NCBI GenBank assembly: GCA_934630905.1
Contig: CAKTXN010000003.1
Location: forward strand, 5,268 to 69,267
Direction: 5' to 3'
DNA from: an uncultured Eggerthellaceae bacterium
GTDB lineage: Bacteria > Actinomycetota > Coriobacteriia > Coriobacteriales > Eggerthellaceae
Length of the DNA stretch: 64,000 nucleotides
Shown: one piece after another, positions 1 to 7,840 of the stretch
How the letters are laid out: each line of letters starts with the position of its first letter
Numbering within the stretch: position 1 is the stretch's first letter
The notes under the pieces: model-generated
The model's database searches: none
The model's input: only the letters and a program-made list of their open reading frames with translations
Told to the model about the DNA's origin: nothing
Program-made: the position numbers and the translations under genes

Positions 1-1
1 G

Positions 2-682
2 GAAGACGAGTATCAGGCGGAATTCATCGATGATCTGCCTGATGCCCAGGCGTCTGTCATGCTGGCAAAAATGGACCCCGACGAAGCGGCCGATATTGTG
101 CGCGATTTGTCGTACGAGAAGGCTGAAACGCTGTTGCGCCTGATGGGCGTAGAGGAAGCAGCAGAGATTCGCGGACTTTTGGGCTTCAAGGACGGCACGG
201 CTGGCGGCATGATGACCACGCAGTTCGTGCAAGTGCACGAGGAAGATACCGTGCATGATACCATCGAGCTGCTGCGTGCCCTTCCCGAGGATTATCCGTC
301 CATTCATCACGTGTACGTGTGCGATGAGTACGATAAGTTAGTTGGCGTGGCATCGTTGCGTACGCTGGTGCTTGCTCCGGAGTCGAAGCACATGCACGAT
401 GTCATGTTTGACGAGGTCATTTCGATTACGCCTGACACAACTGAAGACGACGTGGTTGAGACCATCTTCAAATATAACTTGCCCGCGCTGCCTGTTGTGG
501 ACGAAGATGGGTCCATTTTGGGCATTGTTACCACCGATGACGCGTGGGATGCTGTTGAAGATGACGCCATTGAAAAGAAGTTCAAACCGATTGTTGTGGT
601 GGGAATCGTGTTGGGCGTGCTGGCGTTTATAGCGCTCTACACGGTTATTCTTTTACAGCTGTTGCACTACCCCTGGAGTTAA
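2..682 (+). CDS. MgtE-N/CBS-domain protein, 5' partial
   Basis: The reading frame is open from base 2, so the start lies outside the window. The visible 226 residues begin with the end of an MgtE N-terminal-like superhelical domain (repeats of the type LPDAQASVMLAKMDPDEAAD and a GGMMTTQFV segment), followed by two CBS motifs (about residues 75-185) and one C-terminal membrane helix (IVVVGIVLGVLAFIALYTVIL). In MgtE Mg2+ channels the N and CBS domains sense Mg2+ and gate a five-helix pore; here only one helix is present, so this is not itself a channel. The stop lies 3 bases before the next gene, an NRAMP-type transporter, so the two are probably co-translated and this protein is likely its Mg2+-sensing regulatory partner (inference). 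Confidence 0.8.
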   Translation, partial: EDEYQAEFIDDLPDAQASVMLAKMDPDEAADIVRDLSYEKAETLLRLMGVEEAAEIRGLLGFKDGTAGGMMTTQFVQVHEEDTVHDTIELLRALPEDYPSIHHVYVCDEYDKLVGVASLRTLVLAPESKHMHDVMFDEVISITPDTTEDDVVETIFKYNLPALPVVDEDGSILGIVTTDDAWDAVEDDAIEKKFKPIVVVGIVLGVLAFIALYTVILLQLLHYPWS

Positions 683-685
683 ATC

Positions 686-1999
686 ATGGTTATGAAGGAA
701 GAAGAGCTCATTGAGCTGGCTACTTCCACAGGGGAAGAGCTGGCGCCGAGCGAGGAAAAAGGCAAGCTGCCGAAAAAGTCAAAGCTCATGGTGATTTTGG
801 CGGCTATGGGGCCGGGCATTATCACGGCTATGGCGGGCAACGATGCTGGCGGCATTGCAACGTATTCCCAGGTTGGCGCGCTGTTTGGGTACAAAACGCT
901 GTGGGCGCTTCCCATTATGTGCATCCTTTTGATGGTTGTCCAGCTTACGGCAAGCCGTATGGGCGCGGTTACCGGTAAAGGTTACGCTGCGCTGATTCGC
1001 GAGCGCTTCGGCATTCGTTTGACCGCTCTTGCCATGGTTGCGCTGCTTATTGGCAACGTGGCAACGATTATTTCGCAGTTCGCGGGCATTGCCGGCGGCA
1101 TGGAGATGTTCGGCGTTTCCAAGTATGTAACCGTTCCGATTGCGGCGCTGGTGGTGTGGTTGCTGGTTGTGGGCGGAAATTACAAGCGCGTCGAGCGTAT
1201 TTTTTTAGCTATTTCGTTGGTATTCATTACGTATGCGATTGCGGCTGTTATGGCGCGGCCCGATTGGGGACAGGCTTTGGCCTGCACGTTTACGCCCGTA
1301 ATCATGAACGACACGAATTATATTTCGCTGATGATTGCTATGGTTGGTACCACGATTGCGCCGTGGATGATCTTCAACATGCAAAGCAACATTGTGGAAA
1401 AAGGCATGAGCGTAGATGATGCGCTGCCCATGCGCGTCGATGCGATTTCGGGAACGGTGGCGGCGTGCCTGGTGGCGTGGTTTATTGTGGTAACCACGGG
1501 TGCCGTTTTGTATCCCGAAGGCGTGTCGATTGAAAGCGCTGCCGATGCTGCGCGCGCTTTGGAGCCGTTTGCGGGTCCCTATGCGCAAATGTTGTTCGCC
1601 GTTGGTCTGATTGGCGCGTCGTTTTTGGCGGCATGCGTTTTACCGCTGACCACGGCTTTCGTTATCTGCGAAGCGTTCGGTTGGGAAGCGGGCGTTGACT
1701 TCACTTGGAAAGAAGCCCCCATGTTCAAGGGCATCTTGACGTTTGTGATCATATTCTCTGCGCTTATTGTTTTGATTCCGAATATCAATCTGATGTCCAT
1801 TATGCTGTTCTCCCAGTTCGTTTGCGGTGTTATTCTGCCGGTACTGCTGGTGTTCATGGCGCTTATCAGTTCCGATAAACGCATTATGGGAAAGTATGTT
1901 TCGGGTCGCATTTCCCGCGTGCTTATCTGGGCGACTGTTGTGGTGGTAACGCTGCTTACGGTGGCGCTTTTGGTTATGCAGGTGCTAGGACTTGGATAG
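686..1999 (+). CDS. NRAMP-related metal transporter, probably Mg2+ (NRMT type)
   Basis: 437 residues with about 11 membrane helices and the SLC11/NRAMP fold signature near the N-terminus (GPGIITAMAGNDAGG). Canonical Mn2+/Fe2+ NRAMPs carry DPGN in helix 1 and a metal-selecting methionine in helix 6 (MPH). Here helix 1 reads NDAGG, keeping Asp but losing Pro and Asn, and helix 6 reads TTIAPWMIFNMQS, with Ala where the Met should be. These are the changes I associate with the NRMT branch, described from Eggerthella lenta as a Mg2+/Mn2+ transporter that no longer selects against Mg2+. Coupling to an upstream MgtE-N/CBS protein fits Mg2+ homeostasis. Start ATG is preceded by GGAG within the end of the upstream gene. 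Confidence 0.82.
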   Translation: MVMKEEELIELATSTGEELAPSEEKGKLPKKSKLMVILAAMGPGIITAMAGNDAGGIATYSQVGALFGYKTLWALPIMCILLMVVQLTASRMGAVTGKGYAALIRERFGIRLTALAMVALLIGNVATIISQFAGIAGGMEMFGVSKYVTVPIAALVVWLLVVGGNYKRVERIFLAISLVFITYAIAAVMARPDWGQALACTFTPVIMNDTNYISLMIAMVGTTIAPWMIFNMQSNIVEKGMSVDDALPMRVDAISGTVAACLVAWFIVVTTGAVLYPEGVSIESAADAARALEPFAGPYAQMLFAVGLIGASFLAACVLPLTTAFVICEAFGWEAGVDFTWKEAPMFKGILTFVIIFSALIVLIPNINLMSIMLFSQFVCGVILPVLLVFMALISSDKRIMGKYVSGRISRVLIWATVVVVTLLTVALLVMQVLGLG

Positions 2000-2116
2000 C
2001 GTTTGGGATCGCTGGTTGCGGGGCGCGCTGTTGGTTGGAACTCGGGTATGGAGGTCGCCTGCGCCGATGCAGCCAGTTGGAACTCGGGTAACGTTCAGAG
2101 GCGAAAGGATTTTGCG

Positions 2117-2761
2117 ATGGTCACGATTGATGATGCAGACATTTCTCGGGAAAAAGCCGCTTTGCGTAAGAGCGTTATTGCTCGTCGCAACGAAATGAAT
2201 CCCGGTGCTCGCGCCCAGAAAAGCGCTGCTATTTGTCGCGAGGTTATAGAGCAGTTAGAGGTAGCTTTTAAGCAGACGGGGTCTGTGTCGGGAAAACAGC
2301 CGCTGGTCGGCCTGTTTTCTGCGCTTGGCAGCGAAGTTGACCTGCGCGATGTTGTTCGCCATGTGCAGCATGTGGGTTGGCGTATTGCCCTTCCCGTGAT
2401 GGTTTTGCAAGAAGAAGCCCCTGGTTACACCATGCTTTTTGTGGATGTTGATTGTAAGACGGCTCTTTTGCGTCAAGAGGCATTCCTTGCGAAGCCTGCC
2501 AAGAATCTTGATCCGAGCGACTTTGACTTTGAGCGCTTCCCCCTTGTTTCCCCTGATGAGCTGGATGCTTTAGTGATGCCGCTGGTCGCTTTTGACAGCC
2601 AAGGCGGTCGCTTGGGTTATGGCGGGGGAAATTACGACCGCTATTTGCCGCAACTGCGTGAAGATTGCTGGGTGTCGGGCGTTGCTTTCGACGAGCAGTG
2701 CGTCCCGCGTGTTCCTCGCGCGGACTTTGATCTGGCAATTCCCCAGGTCATTCACGCGTAG
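2117..2761 (+). CDS. 5-formyltetrahydrofolate cyclo-ligase family
   Basis: 214 residues. The family converts 5-formyl-THF plus ATP to 5,10-methenyl-THF, removing an inhibitory folate. The hallmark glycine-rich stretch GGRLGYGGGNYDRYL is present near residue 170, preceded by the GLFSALGSEVDLR and VMPLVAFD segments usual for the family. An ATG at 2117 with AAAGG a few bases upstream was chosen; the frame is open further up to 2003, but that part has no homology features and contains a 15-bp direct repeat. It follows the metal transporter with a gap of about 117 bases and may be co-transcribed. Confidence 0.85.
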   Translation: MVTIDDADISREKAALRKSVIARRNEMNPGARAQKSAAICREVIEQLEVAFKQTGSVSGKQPLVGLFSALGSEVDLRDVVRHVQHVGWRIALPVMVLQEEAPGYTMLFVDVDCKTALLRQEAFLAKPAKNLDPSDFDFERFPLVSPDELDALVMPLVAFDSQGGRLGYGGGNYDRYLPQLREDCWVSGVAFDEQCVPRVPRADFDLAIPQVIHA

Positions 2762-2841
2762 CTGTTGGATTTCGATTCTGCAGCTTGATGGCGACGGTTG
2801 GCGGTTGCAACTCGGCGTCCGCCGCTTTCCGTGTGGCTCGT

Positions 2842-3495
2842 TTAGAGCGACAGCAGCTGATCGAATTGCGAAATCAGGGCATCGGGGTTGGTTTCGCCAA
2901 TGTTCCCGTTCGTGCCGTATCCGTATTCAACCGCTACCGCGAACGCGCCCGTTGCTTGCGCCACGCGGACATCGCCTGCGGAATCTCCCACATAAGCGGT
3001 TTCGTGCGCTAGAACGCCTAATTCTTTCATGGTGTTCAGCAGGCCTTGCGGGTTAGGTTTGCGCGGATAATCAGGGCTTTCTCCGTGAACGGCATCGAAG
3101 ATTCCCGGAAAAAAATGGTTGATGGTCATCTTGGCGTCTTCATCGCGCTTGTTTGAGAGCACCGCTAGTTTTGCGCCTTGGGCTTTCAGCGCTGTCAGTG
3201 TTTCTTTGACGTGCGGATAGAGCTTGGTGTGTTCCAGGCCGTGCTCAGCAAACGTGCCATACCAAGTGCGATAGACTTCCTTCCCTTTTTCTTCGGGCAG
3301 CTCTTGTCCCAGTTCTTCCTGCAAAAGCACCACGATGCCGCCGCGTTGAAAGCAGTCCAGTATTTCCTTGCGCGTGTAAGTGCGCTTGCTTCCCATTTGG
3401 GCTAATGTCGTGTTGGTCACGGCAACGAAATCATCCATGGTGTCAAGCAGCGTGCCGTCTAGGTCGAAAACATATGCGTCAAATCGCGGTGACAT
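2842..3495 (-). CDS. HAD-family phosphatase, phosphoglycolate phosphatase-like
   Basis: 217 residues, the usual length for a Gph/PpaX-type HAD hydrolase. Motif I is FDLDGTLLDT at residues 10-19 with both catalytic aspartates; motif II is VLSNKRDE near residue 112; motif III/IV are a lysine in KPNPQGLL and VGDSAGDV near residue 167. The cap is helical (subclass IA). Substrate cannot be told from sequence: phosphoglycolate or pyrophosphate are possible. A good ribosome site (AAAGG) precedes the ATG. It is convergent with the cyclo-ligase gene. Confidence 0.82.
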   Translation of the reverse strand: MSPRFDAYVFDLDGTLLDTMDDFVAVTNTTLAQMGSKRTYTRKEILDCFQRGGIVVLLQEELGQELPEEKGKEVYRTWYGTFAEHGLEHTKLYPHVKETLTALKAQGAKLAVLSNKRDEDAKMTINHFFPGIFDAVHGESPDYPRKPNPQGLLNTMKELGVLAHETAYVGDSAGDVRVAQATGAFAVAVEYGYGTNGNIGETNPDALISQFDQLLSL

Positions 3496-3573
3496 GAAGT
3501 GCCTTTCTTTCTAATTTCGCGCAAGAGTAAAACGTCATGGTACAATAACAAAGTTCGCTTTCGCGAGCAAGTT

Positions 3574-3649
3574 GCCTCCGTAGCTCAGGGGATAGAGCGT
3601 CGGTTTCCTAAACCGTGCGTCGGATGTTCGAATCATCTCGGGGGCACCA
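3574..3649 (+). tRNA. tRNA-Arg (anticodon CCU)
   Basis: The cloverleaf folds by eye: acceptor GCCTCCG pairs with CGGGGGC, D arm GCTC/GAGC, anticodon loop TTCCTAA giving anticodon CCU, T arm GGATG/CATCT around TTCGAAT, discriminator A and an encoded CCA end. The first anticodon-stem pair is a U-U mismatch, leaving four good pairs. A TACAAT -10-like box lies at 3541-3546. A rho-independent terminator follows directly. Confidence 0.93.
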
Positions 3650-3657
3650 TGAAAAAG

Positions 3658-3700
3658 CCAGGTCAGAGCGTTATTCGCCCTGACCTGTTTCTTTTACCGG
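3658..3700 (+). terminator. Terminator of the tRNA-Arg gene
   Basis: Inverted repeat CCAGGTCAG ... CTGACCTG followed by a T-rich run (TTTCTTTT), 9 bases after the tRNA CCA end. Confidence 0.85.
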
Positions 3701-3898
3701 ACTTCTGAAAACGGGGAAAAGCGGGTGGAAAAGAGTGGAGAAGTGCACAACTTAGCACCCCTCTCTTGTAGGGCGACGACCGGTCATTCGCCCAGGCGGT
3801 TGTCGCTGTTCCGCGTTCGTGAGCAGTGCAACAAATCCGATTGGCTTTCGGCGAGCCTCGCTCGCTTGAGACCCCGCTACTGCATTGCACGCGGCATG

Positions 3899-4441
3899 CT
3901 ATTTGATGGAGGCGCCCAGCTTGCGGCATTCCTCGATTGCGGGCTTGCCGTTAACGGCGCCTTTCTCGTAGCTGTTGTTGCACAGCACAATGCCCAGGAT
4001 TTCCTGGTGAGAGTAATTCATGGCAATTTCAAAGCTTTTCACCAGACCATCGGCGGTGGTAATATCCTTGTCTTCGAATGGCACGAGCATTGCCGCGCGC
4101 TTCATGGCGAATTTGCGTCCGCCTATTGCGCAGAACTGGCGATCCATGAACGCTTTTATTTGTGCGGGGTAGCTGTAGTAGTAAAGCGGGAATGCGTAAA
4201 CAACGGTGTCGGCCCACTCCAGGTCGCCATAGAAGTTTTGCATGTCGTCTTTTTGGCAGCACTCGCCACCATGGGTAAAGCAATATTCGCAGCCCAAGCA
4301 GCCGTTGATTTTTGCGCTGCCTACATGAGCTACGCGAATTTCGTTGTCGGCTTCGCGCGCGCCCTCAATAAACGCGTCTGCCATAATCTGGCTGTTGCCG
4401 CCTTTTCGGGGGCTACCGTGCACTACCAAGATGTTTGCCAT
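3899..4441 (-). CDS. Flavodoxin-fold NADPH-dependent FMN reductase family protein
   Basis: 180 residues. The N-terminus MANILVVHGSPRKGGNSQIM is the phosphate-binding signature of the NADPH-dependent FMN reductase/iron-sulfur flavoprotein family (GSPRxxGNS). The central part has GCLGCEYCFTHGGECCQKDDM, a cysteine cluster like that of iron-sulfur flavoproteins (CxxCxxC spacing seen as C-L-G-C-E-Y-C), and YAFPLYYYSYPAQIKAFMDR, the FMN-side loop. It probably moves electrons from NAD(P)H or ferredoxin to a flavin-linked substrate; the substrate is not visible. The ATG at 4441 is preceded by GAGAGGAA. The opposite strand is open but has no family signature. Confidence 0.82.
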   Translation of the reverse strand: MANILVVHGSPRKGGNSQIMADAFIEGAREADNEIRVAHVGSAKINGCLGCEYCFTHGGECCQKDDMQNFYGDLEWADTVVYAFPLYYYSYPAQIKAFMDRQFCAIGGRKFAMKRAAMLVPFEDKDITTADGLVKSFEIAMNYSHQEILGIVLCNNSYEKGAVNGKPAIEECRKLGASIK

Positions 4442-4612
4442 GCTGAATTCCTCTCTCAAAAGATTTTCTCTGACAAGTGCTCATGATGCTTCCATCTTTG
4501 CAAGTCGCAAGGCTTTGCTATCGACGTGCGTCTTGCAACTTGTCCGCTCCGACCCGCACGGTTGCGGCGGGCATGTACTTTTTCGCCCTTCGACCGCAGG
4601 TCAAATTCCCTT

Positions 4613-5053
4613 TTACGAAAGTCGAGCGCCTACTTCTTTTGCAGCGGCTGCTTTGTCGAAATTGCCGTCGGTTGCAGCAGTAAGGGCGCCCATGACTTTG
4701 CCCATGTCCTTTTTGGACGAGGCACCCAGCTCAGCAATCTTCTCTTCGATAAGCGCGATCAGCGCATTGCCCGACAGCTGCTGGGGCAGATATTCTTCCA
4801 AAACAGCAACTTGAGCAGCAAGTTTATCGGTGCGCTCTTGGTCGGAACCCTTTTTGGAATCTTCTAGCGTTTCCTTTGTTTGCTTGATGACGCGCTTAAG
4901 CATAGCACCTACGTCGGCTTCGGTAATCTCACGACGCTCGTTTACCTCGATGCTTTTGATTTCGGTTTTCACCATGCGCAGAATGTCTCGGCGCAGGCTG
5001 TCCTTTGCGCGCATTGCGTTTTTGATCTCTTCGTCAAGGGCTGCATACTCCAT
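4613..5053 (-). CDS. yqeY: GatB/YqeY-domain protein
   Basis: 146 residues, the normal YqeY length. The sequence MEYAALDEEIKNAMRAKDSLRRDILRM..KTEIKS and the C-terminal GALTAATDGNFDKAAAAKEV match the YqeY family, whose members share the tail domain of the amidotransferase subunit GatB and are thought to bind tRNA. An AAAGGAG ribosome site precedes the ATG at 5053. Its promoter region was probably once adjacent to the terminator of cytX, now separated by the inserted nuclease cassette. Confidence 0.87.
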   Translation of the reverse strand: MEYAALDEEIKNAMRAKDSLRRDILRMVKTEIKSIEVNERREITEADVGAMLKRVIKQTKETLEDSKKGSDQERTDKLAAQVAVLEEYLPQQLSGNALIALIEEKIAELGASSKKDMGKVMGALTAATDGNFDKAAAAKEVGARLS

Positions 5054-5175
5054 AAATGTCTCCTTTCGCTGCCTTTTCGTGATGCTATTATCGCACTTGC
5101 GGGGAGCACGTGTTTCCCAGACCTGCATGTTTATACAGGTTTTCATCTTTTTGGCTTCTTGACTGCGTGCAGCTT

Positions 5176-5203
5176 TTCCATAAAGAAAGCGCCCGCTGAT
5201 TGC
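5176..5203. repeat. Upstream copy of the cassette-flanking direct repeat
   Basis: 28 bases here are identical to 6522-6549; weaker similarity extends the match to about 5150-5215 against 6494-6565. Only the downstream copy keeps the complementary half of the GC-rich terminator hairpin. The region 5054-5364 holds no gene. Confidence 0.75.
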
Positions 5204-5364
5204 GTGATGCGGACAAACAGACGTCTTCCTTGTGGGGTGTGGCAATATTAGAATGTCTGTACGGCCCGGCTTGCGCTCGGTATCGTTGAGTTAGAAGCGC
5301 ATATTGTGGATTTAAGCTCTTCGATTGGGAGCCTTTGTTTGCTCTTTTCGGGGTTTTGAAAACT

Positions 5365-5646
5365 AAAATAGGAGGAAATCAAAATTATTTTGATTTCCTC
5401 CTATTTTTAATATGCACTACTTGAGCAAAATAGGAGATTTTGATAAAAAATTGAAATTTCTCCTATTATTTCTTTCAATTATCAAATGAAATTGCTTGTT
5501 TTGACTCATTTTGCACTGCGTGTTGTCTAAATCAAGGTTAAATAATAGGAGGAAAATTAAAAAATTTCATTTTTCTCCTATTTTATCAAAGAGGACCGTG
5601 CTATAAATAGGAGAAATATAGAAAAAATACGATTCTCTCCTATTTT
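5365..5646. repeat. Array of four 35-bp inverted repeats (TAGGAG-N23-CTCCTA)
   Basis: Four units share outer boxes TAGGAG and CTCCTA, each exactly 35 bp from end to end: 5369-5403, 5431-5465, 5546-5580 and 5608-5642. Start-to-start spacing is 62, 115 and 62 bp. The first unit is a perfect palindrome with 20-bp arms (5365-5384 and 5388-5407) around TTA; the other three are imperfect inside but conserve the outer boxes. The last unit ends about 30 bases before the start of the nuclease gene. Very AT-rich inner sequence. Could be an operator array, RNA hairpins in the leader, or recombination sites. Confidence 0.85.
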
Positions 5647-5677
5647 AGATGAAAGCAAAGGAATAAGGGGGTGCGCA

Positions 5678-6484
5678 ATGTTGCTGGATGAGGTCAAATC
5701 AGAGCTGGCCGAGCTAAACGATGCAATCGAGTGGGCACAAAAGGGACTTAGCAAGGCGCCTGAGGGCTCTTTGCTCGTCGATGACTCAAAAAACGGTATT
5801 CATTATTATTGGCGCAAGACAGCTACGGATAAAAAAGGTGTTTACCTGGGCAAAGGCGACCAGGAGCAAGTTCGCGCTCTTGCACAAAAAGATTACGAGG
5901 CTCGCTTGCTTAAGGCTGCCGAAAAGGAAAAAGCCTTGCTTGAGCGAATTCAAGTACGCTGCGACAAGGGAGGCTTGCAGGGCTCAGGGGTCCTCGGGCT
6001 GACTTACGAAAACCTGTCTGATGCTCGAAAAGAGCTGGTGGAGCCTTATATTTTGTCAAACGACGAGTATGCTCGACGCTGGCAGCTTGAAGAGTATGCA
6101 GGTAATTCACATCCGTTTGGATCGTATTCGCTATTCACGCGCGGTGGCGTGCGGGTGCGCTCGAAATCCGAAGTGCTTATCGCTGACGCTCTAGAGGCGG
6201 CGGGCGTGCCGTATAAATACGAGCGCCCTCTCAACCTGGGAGGATACAATCCCGTCTATCCTGACTTTACGGTATTGAACAAGCGTACTCGCGCAGAATA
6301 TTATTGGGAGCATTTTGGGGGCATGGATGATGCTGAGTACCGAGAGGGCATGGTGCACAAGCTAAACAGTTATGCGTTGGCTGGCATATTTCCCGGTGAG
6401 CAGCTTTTGGCTACTTACGAGACATCGGAAACGCCCTTGGATACACGCGTTATCAGGGTACTTATTGAAAAATACTTGCTTTAG
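5678..6484 (+). CDS. Stand-alone PD-(D/E)XK nuclease-like protein
   Basis: 268 residues. The N-terminal half is helical and charged (coiled-coil-like around residues 60-100, with YYWRKTATDKKGVYLGKGD before it). The C-terminal half carries a restriction-endonuclease-like core: RSKSEVLIADALEAAGVPYKYERPL (catalytic Glu), YPDFTVLN (Asp) and AEYYWEHFGGM, the order expected of a PD-(D/E)XK nuclease. Similar domains occur as accessory nucleases beside helicases; this one stands alone. AAGGGGG lies upstream of the ATG. It is preceded by four conserved hairpin repeats and flanked by direct repeats, and it runs against the neighbouring minus-strand genes, all pointing to an inserted cassette. Target and role unknown. 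Confidence 0.72.
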   Translation: MLLDEVKSELAELNDAIEWAQKGLSKAPEGSLLVDDSKNGIHYYWRKTATDKKGVYLGKGDQEQVRALAQKDYEARLLKAAEKEKALLERIQVRCDKGGLQGSGVLGLTYENLSDARKELVEPYILSNDEYARRWQLEEYAGNSHPFGSYSLFTRGGVRVRSKSEVLIADALEAAGVPYKYERPLNLGGYNPVYPDFTVLNKRTRAEYYWEHFGGMDDAEYREGMVHKLNSYALAGIFPGEQLLATYETSETPLDTRVIRVLIEKYLL

Positions 6485-6531
6485 TAAAAGCTTCTTTTTG
6501 ACTTCTTGGCCGCAATCGGCATTCCATAAAG

Positions 6532-6575
6532 AAAGCGCCCGCTGATTGCATGGGAGCAGACAAGCGGGCGCTTTT
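6532..6575. terminator. Bidirectional terminator between nuclease gene and cytX
   Basis: AAAGCGCCCGCT pairs with AGCGGGCGCTTT around a 19-base loop, with a T-run on the plus side. It can serve the plus-strand nuclease and the minus-strand cytX. Its left arm lies within the downstream copy of the 28-bp direct repeat (6522-6549). Confidence 0.8.
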
Positions 6576-6597
6576 GTGCTTGGTGGCGGAAGTTCGG

Positions 6598-7800
6598 CTA
6601 TTTGTTGGCAGCAGCTTTGCGCGCAATGAATCCAACTGCGCAGGTTGCAGCAAACACGATAATCATAACGGGGAATGTGCTTCCCAGTGGTGTATCGATA
6701 ACCATGAACTGGCGATATAAAATGAAGCCGCAAACCCAAATAATCAGATTTGGCCAGTTGAAGCTTGTGGCCATATCATCGCGCTTCAACACGAAGTAGT
6801 TCGCAATGATGACAGCGATCATGGGGGCAAACACGCTGCCGATCAGGTACAAGAAGTCCGTGATGTCAGCAAGGGGCAGGGTGATGGCGCCAATGGTGCC
6901 CAGGGCCGTTACGATAAGCGCCACAATCTTCCCAGGGACTTTTTTGCCGAACGGCGTGCCGATGGACTCCGATGAAACGCCGGCGCTGTTTGCGTCCAAG
7001 AACGTTGTGGTTACCGTTGAGAAGATGATGATGATAAGGCCCGCAGCGCCCATGCCCGTTTTCAGCATGATCTGCGCGATGTCGGACTCGCCTGTGAAGA
7101 TTGCCATTGACATGCCAATGGCGTACATCCAGCAGCTGACCAGTCCGTATACAATCGAGCTTGCAGCGGTGGCGGCAACGGGCTTTGCTGCGGTGCGCGT
7201 GTAATCGCTTACCAGCGGCAGCCATGAAAGGGGCATGGCAACGGCAAGTTCAACAGCCGCGCCAAACGTCAGACCGTCGTTTTCCACGCCCAGCGGCACC
7301 GCGCCGCTAAACGCGCTCACGCACAGCACTAGCGTAAGAATGAACAGCGCAAGCACGGCAACAATGTTGATTTTCTCCAGATTGCGAATGCCAATCAGAA
7401 TCCATGCAGCAATCAACACGCCAATAACTAGGCACCATATCCATGCGCCGCAATCGAAAAGCGTGCTGGCGGAAAGCGCGCCGTCATAAATCATGATGCC
7501 GGTCCAGCCTACCAGCTGCAAAACGTTAAGCGTGGCGAACAGCACGGCGCCCTTTTGGCCAAAGCTCATGGCCGCTGTTTCCATGGAGCTACGCTGCGTC
7601 TTTGCGCCGATAAGCCCCGCAAGGAAAAGCAGCAGGCAGCCGATGATGTGGCCCACAACAATTGCAGCCAAGCCGATGGAAAAGCCCAGGCTGGCGAAGT
7701 AGGTGCCGGTCAGAATTTCGGCAAGCGAAACGCCCGCGCCGAACCATATCAGGCTGTTTTCGAGCACAGTTGTCCCGCGCGTTTCAGATGAAGTAGTCAT
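6598..7800 (-). CDS. cytX: Hydroxymethylpyrimidine transporter, NCS1 family
   Basis: 400 residues with about 12 membrane helices; N-terminal WFGAGVSLAEILTGTYFASLGF is typical of the CytX branch of the NCS1 nucleobase permeases. CytX is assigned to uptake of the thiamin pyrimidine (HMP) because of its link with TPP riboswitches and thiM/thiE/thiD, which is exactly the context here. It is the last gene of the operon and ends at a bidirectional terminator. Ribosome site AAGGGGAACC before the ATG. Confidence 0.86.
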   Translation of the reverse strand: MTTSSETRGTTVLENSLIWFGAGVSLAEILTGTYFASLGFSIGLAAIVVGHIIGCLLLFLAGLIGAKTQRSSMETAAMSFGQKGAVLFATLNVLQLVGWTGIMIYDGALSASTLFDCGAWIWCLVIGVLIAAWILIGIRNLEKINIVAVLALFILTLVLCVSAFSGAVPLGVENDGLTFGAAVELAVAMPLSWLPLVSDYTRTAAKPVAATAASSIVYGLVSCWMYAIGMSMAIFTGESDIAQIMLKTGMGAAGLIIIIFSTVTTTFLDANSAGVSSESIGTPFGKKVPGKIVALIVTALGTIGAITLPLADITDFLYLIGSVFAPMIAVIIANYFVLKRDDMATSFNWPNLIIWVCGFILYRQFMVIDTPLGSTFPVMIIVFAATCAVGFIARKAAANK

Positions 7801-7840
7801 AGGTTCCCCTTATTTATTTGTTGTTTTGCTCGTTCGCGGC

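Noticed and set aside
3725..4486. Long plus-strand open frame
   Set aside because: Lies opposite the flavodoxin-fold gene, has no family signature and begins inside terminator-proximal sequence.
5365..5646. Type III toxin-antitoxin RNA repeats
   Set aside because: Hairpins are not tandem copies of a 30-40 nt RNA antitoxin and the protein is a PD-(D/E)XK nuclease, not a ToxN-type fold. Kept only as an option in the finding.
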